From Paenibacillus sp. oral taxon 786 str. D14 (GTDB lineage Bacteria > Bacillota > Bacilli > Paenibacillales > Paenibacillaceae), in NCBI RefSeq assembly GCF_000159955.1, contig NZ_GG695974.1, positions 237,735 through 283,656 of the forward strand: a stretch of 45,922 nucleotides of DNA, read 5' to 3'. The notes below the pieces were generated by a model, which was not told the DNA's origin, made no database searches, and was given only the letters and a program-made list of their open reading frames with translations. This document shows, piece after piece, positions 41,495 through 45,922 of this stretch; the first letter of the stretch is position 1, and the number at the start of each line of letters is the position of its first letter. A program made the translations under genes and the position numbers.

Positions 41495-43573
41495 ATGACC
41501 ATAAACGGACCTATCACGGAAAAAGTTCGCTTCTGGGCGGAATCAGATACGCATAGGCATTTGGATAACGGGCTTGGCCGCTTAAGCTTTGATCTGGCCG
41601 GCGGCACCTTTGCCTGGACCTGCCGCGAAGCGCTGGTTTGGCAAGAGATTCGCAGCGCGTATCGGTGGCAGGGGAGGGAATACCATACCGGTCAGTATGA
41701 ACGCCATGAAGTGATCGGGGAGCCGAAGGAGCTGAACGATGCTTTTGGGTATGGCCTGCAGGTGGGGATTCGTCATGAAAAACCGGGGTTACCGAAGTTG
41801 GAGCAGTATTTTTACCTTTATGAGCAGCAGCCTTTCTTCTTGATTCGGGTCGTTGTGGCAGGGGAGGCGGGGCTGAAGCTAAACCGCATTGCGGTGCTGC
41901 AGTCCGCCAAGCTGGATTTCGAAAAAGCCGATGGCAACGGGGAGGACCAACTGCATGCCCTGCGCATCCCCTACGACAACGATAAATGGGGGCGTTACAT
42001 CGCGAAGCCGCTGCCTTGGGAGACGGAAAGCTATGAAGCGGCAGCGTTGTTTTATCCGGGCAGCCGGCGGGGCTTCGTTACAGGCTCGGTGTCCCATGAT
42101 GTTTGGAAAACGGGCATCCGCATCCGAAGCGAACGGGCTGGCAAGCTGGACGAGTTCGAGCTGTATGCCGGGGCAGCGGGCGTGATGACGCGGGATACGC
42201 AGCCGCACGGGTATGTGCACGGGCCGCGGGTCGAATCCCCGCTGGTGTTTGCGGGATACTACGACGATTACCGCGAGGGGCTGGAGGCATATGGCCGTGC
42301 TAACGCGGCGGTGGAGCCGCCGCTGAAGTGGGAAGGCGGCGTGCCGTTTGGCTGGAACAGCTGGTCGGCGGCGATGAGTACGCTGGATTACGAGTTGTAT
42401 ACGTCAACTAGTGATTTTCTGAAACGCGAGGTGCAGCCGCTGGGCTTTGAGAGCGGGGAGACGCTCTATATCAACTTCGACGCCTTCTGGGACCGGCTGA
42501 CGGCGGAAGAGATGGCGGATGCGCTGCGCCGGGTGCGGGAGAACGGGCACAAGCCGGGCACGTATTGGACGCCGTTTGCGTTCTGGGGCAGTCCGGAGCA
42601 ATTCAGCCGGGAAGTGGAGGGCACAAACGGCAAGTATACGTACGGCGAGATCCTGCTTCGCGATGCAGAAGGGGAGATCGTAGCCGACATTGCCGGCGGT
42701 TTGGCGATTGATCCAACGCATCCGGGGGCGCTGCAGCGGATCGATTGGTTTACGGAGAAGATCATTCGCGAAGGCTTCGAATACGTGAAGCTCGACTTCA
42801 TGGCGCACGGGGCGCTGGAAGGGAAGCATTATGACCCTTCGATCACAACCGGCATCGCTGCTTACCGCCACGGCTTATCTTATCTGGCGTCGAAGCTGTC
42901 GCCGGAGGCGGTCGGACGGCCGTTTTTTATCAATCTGTCAATTGCACCGCTGTTTCCGTACGCTTTTGCCCATAGCCGCCGCATTTCCTGCGATGTATTT
43001 GGGCAGATCGGGGATACGGAATATTTGCTGAATTCATTGACTTATGGCTGGTGGATGAATGACCGCTTGTACCGATTTAACGACCCGGACCATACGGTAC
43101 TGTACAAAAGCTTCAATCAGGAAGAGACAGCCTGGCACGAAGGGCGCAGCCGGCTGACGGCGTCGGTCATCGCCGGAACGCTGCTGCTGCTTGGCGACGA
43201 CTTCCGCAAGGAAGGAGCGGCAGAACGCGCCAAAGCATGGCTTGGCAACCACGCGGTGATGGACGTCGCTCGTTTGGGGCAAACCTTCCGCCCGTTGGAG
43301 TGGGGCTTTGGTGATCGGGCAGCCGATGTATTCGTGCTGGAAGCTCTCGCTTCAGAGACAACCGGCGGCAATGCGCTGTATGTGGCGGTGTTTAACTTCG
43401 ACGGGACGAGGGGAGCCCGAAAGACGGTATCTCTGGCGCGTGCGGGTCTCGATCCGAAGGTGCTGTACAAGGTTGATGATTTGTGGGAAGGCACGGAACA
43501 TGAAACCGCAGGTGAGTTGGTCGTTGACCTGAAACCGGCGGAAGCGAAACTATTTAAACTCAGCGGACGGTGA
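41495..43573 (+). CDS. Intracellular clan GH-D alpha-galactosidase-like enzyme
   Basis: 692 residues without signal peptide. It parallels the secreted enzyme at 29206: VPFGWNSWSAAMSTLDYEL near 285, GETLYINFDAFWDRL near 325, FEYVKLDFMAHGALEGKHYDPS with nucleophile candidate Asp434, and INLSIAPLFPYAFAHSRRISCD near 480 matching the acid/base region. A beta-sandwich precedes the barrel. It lacks the discoidin module of its paralogue. AAGGGGTGGAG precedes ATG 41495. The classical GH36 gene starts 7 bases behind its stop, so the two enzymes are co-expressed and probably cut different linkages of the imported galactoside. It is divergent from classical GH36, so the exact specificity is open. Confidence 0.85.
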   Translation: MTINGPITEKVRFWAESDTHRHLDNGLGRLSFDLAGGTFAWTCREALVWQEIRSAYRWQGREYHTGQYERHEVIGEPKELNDAFGYGLQVGIRHEKPGLPKLEQYFYLYEQQPFFLIRVVVAGEAGLKLNRIAVLQSAKLDFEKADGNGEDQLHALRIPYDNDKWGRYIAKPLPWETESYEAAALFYPGSRRGFVTGSVSHDVWKTGIRIRSERAGKLDEFELYAGAAGVMTRDTQPHGYVHGPRVESPLVFAGYYDDYREGLEAYGRANAAVEPPLKWEGGVPFGWNSWSAAMSTLDYELYTSTSDFLKREVQPLGFESGETLYINFDAFWDRLTAEEMADALRRVRENGHKPGTYWTPFAFWGSPEQFSREVEGTNGKYTYGEILLRDAEGEIVADIAGGLAIDPTHPGALQRIDWFTEKIIREGFEYVKLDFMAHGALEGKHYDPSITTGIAAYRHGLSYLASKLSPEAVGRPFFINLSIAPLFPYAFAHSRRISCDVFGQIGDTEYLLNSLTYGWWMNDRLYRFNDPDHTVLYKSFNQEETAWHEGRSRLTASVIAGTLLLLGDDFRKEGAAERAKAWLGNHAVMDVARLGQTFRPLEWGFGDRAADVFVLEALASETTGGNALYVAVFNFDGTRGARKTVSLARAGLDPKVLYKVDDLWEGTEHETAGELVVDLKPAEAKLFKLSGR

Positions 43574-43580
43574 TCTGAAC

Positions 43581-45689
43581 ATGGCAATTTGGGTGGATGA
43601 ACAAAATCGATTATTTGCGTTGCAAACCAACGGCAGCTCCTACGTGTTTGGCCTGAATGAGAAGGGCCGGCTACAGCATTTGTATTGGGGAGCGCCGATC
43701 GATCCGGCAGAGGCATTGCCGCTGCTGGGGACGCGGGGGCATAGCTCCTTCGACGCGGAGATCGAACGGGAAGCGGAGGAGTACAGCTTCTGGGGCGGTG
43801 TCGGGTATGTTGAGCCGTCGCTGAAAGTGACTTGGCCGGATGGGGTGCGTGATTTTTGCCCGAAATATATCGGGTGCCGGGTCGATCAGCAAAATGGGAA
43901 AGATACGCTAACGCTGACGTTTCAAGATGAGGTGTATCCGTTTGAGGTTCGCTTGAGCTATGCGGCTATTGCCGAGCACGACGTGCTGGAGCGGTCCGCC
44001 AGCTTCGTGAATTTGGGAAGCGAGCCGGTGCTCCTGGAGACGACACAATCGGCTGCCTGGACGATGCCGGCGCTGCGGAACTATCGGTTTACGCATGTCA
44101 CCGGGAAGTGGGCGGGTGAGTTCCAGCTGCGACGTACTTTCTTATCCGAAGGCAAAAAGGTCCTGGAATCGCGGCGCGGCTTCACCGACGGCCATGCCAA
44201 TCCGTGGTTTGCCGTCGATGACGGGACGGCGGCGGAGGACCGCGGCGACGTCTGGTTCGGGGCGCTGGCGTGGAGCGGTAACTGGAAGATTGTCGCCGAA
44301 CAAACCGCGTTTGGTCACGTTCGCGTCACTGGCGGCATCCACGACTTCGATAGCACGTGGCTGCTTGGCCCCGGCGAGACGTTTGCCGCGCCGATGTTTG
44401 TCGGCGGTTATAGCGCCGCCGGGTTCGGCGGGATGAGCCGGAAGCTGCATCGCTATCAGCACGATTACGTGCTGCCGAGCCGGGAGCCGCGCAAGGTGCT
44501 GTACAACTCCTGGGAAGCGACGTATTTCGATGTGAACGCCCAGGATCAAATGGCGTTAGCGGAGCGTGCGGCCAAGCTCGGCGTTGAGCTGTTCGTCGTT
44601 GACGACGGCTGGTTTGGGGCGCGCAACCACGATCGGGCCGGGTTGGGCGACTGGGTCGTCAACCGGGAGAAGTTCCCGAACGGGCTTGGCGAGCTGATCG
44701 ATCGGGTGCATGCGCTTGGCATGGAGTTCGGAATCTGGGTGGAGCCCGAGGCGGTGAACCCGGACAGCGACCTGTACCGGAGTCATCCGGATTGGGTGTA
44801 CCATTTCCCGACGCGGGGACGGACGGAGCTGCGCAACCAGCTGCTCTTAAACATCTCCAAGCCGGAGGTCAAAAACTACATCCTGGAGTTCATGACCGAT
44901 CTGCTTAGCCAGCATCAAATCAAGTTCATTAAATGGGACATGAACCGGACGGTGACGGAGCCGGGGATGAAGGATCATCCGCTGAACCGCCAGAAGGAGA
45001 TTTGGATTCGGCACGTGCAAAGCCTGTATGAGATCTGGGCCGAGCTGCGCCGGCGTTTCCCGCACGTGGAATTTGAGACTTGTGCGGGCGGGGGATCGCG
45101 CATCGACCTCGGCATTTTCCGCTATGCCGACCAGGCTTGGCCCAGCGATAATACCGATGCCTTCGACCGGCTGAGCATTCAGGAGGGCTTCTCCTATGTG
45201 TATGCGCCGAAGATGATGACCTGCTGGGTGACGGAGTCCCCTACCGGGATGAACCGCCGCGTCCTGTCGCTGCCGTACCGGTTCCACAGTGCGATGATGG
45301 GGACGCTGGGCATCGGTGCGAACCTGAACCATTGGAGCGACGCGGAGCTTGAGGAGGCCGCCGGGTTCGTCCGGCAATACAAAGCGATCCGTCCGCTGGT
45401 GCAGTTCGGCGATCAGTACCGGCTGGATGCGCTGAGCCACCTGGGCGTGACGGCGGTCCAATACGTGGATAAGGCCCGCGGGGACAGCGTGCTGCTGGCG
45501 TTCCTGCACTCGCAGCGGTTGGGCGATCGCCTGCCTCGCTTGCGCCTGCAAGGCCTCGAGCCGGACAAAGCCTACGCGATCGAAGGGCTGCCCGGCACCT
45601 GGAGCGGCCGCAGCCTGATGCAAATCGGCATCGAGCTCCCGCTGCGTGGCGACTTCGACAGCGTGCTGTACCGGATTTGCGAAGCGTAG
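43581..45689 (+). CDS. Alpha-galactosidase, glycoside hydrolase family 36
   Basis: 702 residues, the normal length of bacterial GH36 enzymes, cytoplasmic. It hydrolyses alpha-1,6-galactosides such as melibiose, raffinose and stachyose. The barrel has FVVDDGWFGARNHDRAGLGDW near 345, WVEPEAVNPDSDLYR near 390, the nucleophile motif KWDMNR with Asp453, CAGGGSRIDLGIFRYADQ near 503 and the acid/base Asp523 in WPSDNTDAF. The 70-residue distance between the two Asp residues fits the family. The N-terminal beta-supersandwich and C-terminal beta domain are present. The ribosome-binding site before ATG 43581 is weak, suggesting coupling to the upstream gene. A terminator follows. Confidence 0.96.
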   Translation: MAIWVDEQNRLFALQTNGSSYVFGLNEKGRLQHLYWGAPIDPAEALPLLGTRGHSSFDAEIEREAEEYSFWGGVGYVEPSLKVTWPDGVRDFCPKYIGCRVDQQNGKDTLTLTFQDEVYPFEVRLSYAAIAEHDVLERSASFVNLGSEPVLLETTQSAAWTMPALRNYRFTHVTGKWAGEFQLRRTFLSEGKKVLESRRGFTDGHANPWFAVDDGTAAEDRGDVWFGALAWSGNWKIVAEQTAFGHVRVTGGIHDFDSTWLLGPGETFAAPMFVGGYSAAGFGGMSRKLHRYQHDYVLPSREPRKVLYNSWEATYFDVNAQDQMALAERAAKLGVELFVVDDGWFGARNHDRAGLGDWVVNREKFPNGLGELIDRVHALGMEFGIWVEPEAVNPDSDLYRSHPDWVYHFPTRGRTELRNQLLLNISKPEVKNYILEFMTDLLSQHQIKFIKWDMNRTVTEPGMKDHPLNRQKEIWIRHVQSLYEIWAELRRRFPHVEFETCAGGGSRIDLGIFRYADQAWPSDNTDAFDRLSIQEGFSYVYAPKMMTCWVTESPTGMNRRVLSLPYRFHSAMMGTLGIGANLNHWSDAELEEAAGFVRQYKAIRPLVQFGDQYRLDALSHLGVTAVQYVDKARGDSVLLAFLHSQRLGDRLPRLRLQGLEPDKAYAIEGLPGTWSGRSLMQIGIELPLRGDFDSVLYRICEA

Positions 45690-45698
45690 TGCGCGACC

Positions 45699-45732
45699 GA
45701 AACCCCAGCCGATAGAGGTTGGGGGTTCTTTA
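45699..45732 (+). terminator. Terminator after the GH36 gene
   Basis: AACCCCAGCC pairs with GGTTGGGG plus GTT (one wobble), with loop GATAGA, followed by CTTT. Confidence 0.82.
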
Positions 45733-45756
45733 CGTTGCCTATTTAGCGGTAAAAAT

Positions 45757-45889
45757 GTCCCTTATTTTCCACTCCACATTGGAAATCGAGGAAATAAGGG
45801 ACTTTTATGGTGCTATTTTGCAGAGAGAGCGACGAAATGGCGGAATTTCGACCAGCATCCGGAGAATAACGCCCTTTTTGGTCGTTATT
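45757..45889. repeat. AATAAGG-type intergenic inverted-repeat element, copy D
   Basis: GTCCCTTATTTTCC (45757-45770) pairs with GGAAATAAGGGAC (45790-45802) apart from one extra T, and a second hairpin pairs AATAACG (45865-45871) with CGTTATT (45883-45889). The core AATAAGGGACTTTT is shared with copy C at 26430-26443. The element may continue past the window end, where ATAACG appears again. No gene is seen after 45689. Confidence 0.65.
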
Positions 45890-45922
45890 TTCTGATATCT
45901 AGCCGATGAAGCCGCAATAACG

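Overview
The window looks like a chromosomal segment from a Paenibacillus-type soil Firmicute. The evidence is the density of Lpl/CUT1 sugar importers without an ATPase gene, membrane-bound AraC regulators, a YesM/YesN-type two-component pair, a SigO/RsoA-like split sigma factor, strong AAGGAGG ribosome-binding sites and a moderately GC-rich composition. No rRNA, tRNA, CRISPR array, insertion sequence or phage was recognised.

Layout. (1) 15-12818: a membrane AraC regulator is divergent from an importer (two permeases and a lipoprotein binding protein). The importer is followed by four genes without export signals: a GH29 alpha-fucosidase, a CBM9-like protein, an 875-aa transglutaminase-fold protein and a GH18 chitinase-type hydrolase. 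Together they look like an import-and-digest unit for a fucosylated, GlcNAc-containing glycan or glycopeptide. (2) 13007-13981: a YvrJ-like membrane peptide is divergent from overlapping SigO-like and RsoA-like genes, with a matching promoter-like motif facing each way. (3) 14085-15708: a tightly overlapped PadR / permease-prefix / DUF4825-like operon. (4) 15934-16642: a DUF6273-type pseudogene. (5) 17020-22700: a LacI regulator with two palindromic operators, an AglEFG-type alpha-glucoside importer and the wreck of a GH65 phosphorylase. (6) 22967-28972: a small basic protein, then three Gfo/Idh/MocA dehydrogenases and a TIM-barrel sugar isomerase, divergent from an AraC regulator. (7) 29206-33884: a secreted clan GH-D alpha-galactosidase-like enzyme, a deleted AraC/GyrI pseudogene and a low-molecular-weight phosphatase. 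(8) 33962-45689: an alpha-galactoside locus with two permeases divergent from a YesN/YesM pair, a binding protein and two intracellular GH36-type enzymes.

The regions share a scheme: a sensor or regulator controls import of one oligosaccharide, which is then cut in the cytoplasm. All three importers lack an ATPase here, so they probably borrow a shared MsmX-type subunit.

The most unusual non-coding structure is a four-arm intergenic element present twice (7832-8014 and 16653-16836). Arm order and spacing are almost the same in the two copies although most of the sequence differs, and the best arm pairing is interleaved (1 with 3, 2 with 4). Two related AATAAGG-type elements lie at 26394-26581 and 45757-45889. 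A 41-bp tandem repeat carries the stop codon of a dehydrogenase gene. Three pseudogenes show that the accessory sugar gene set is eroding.
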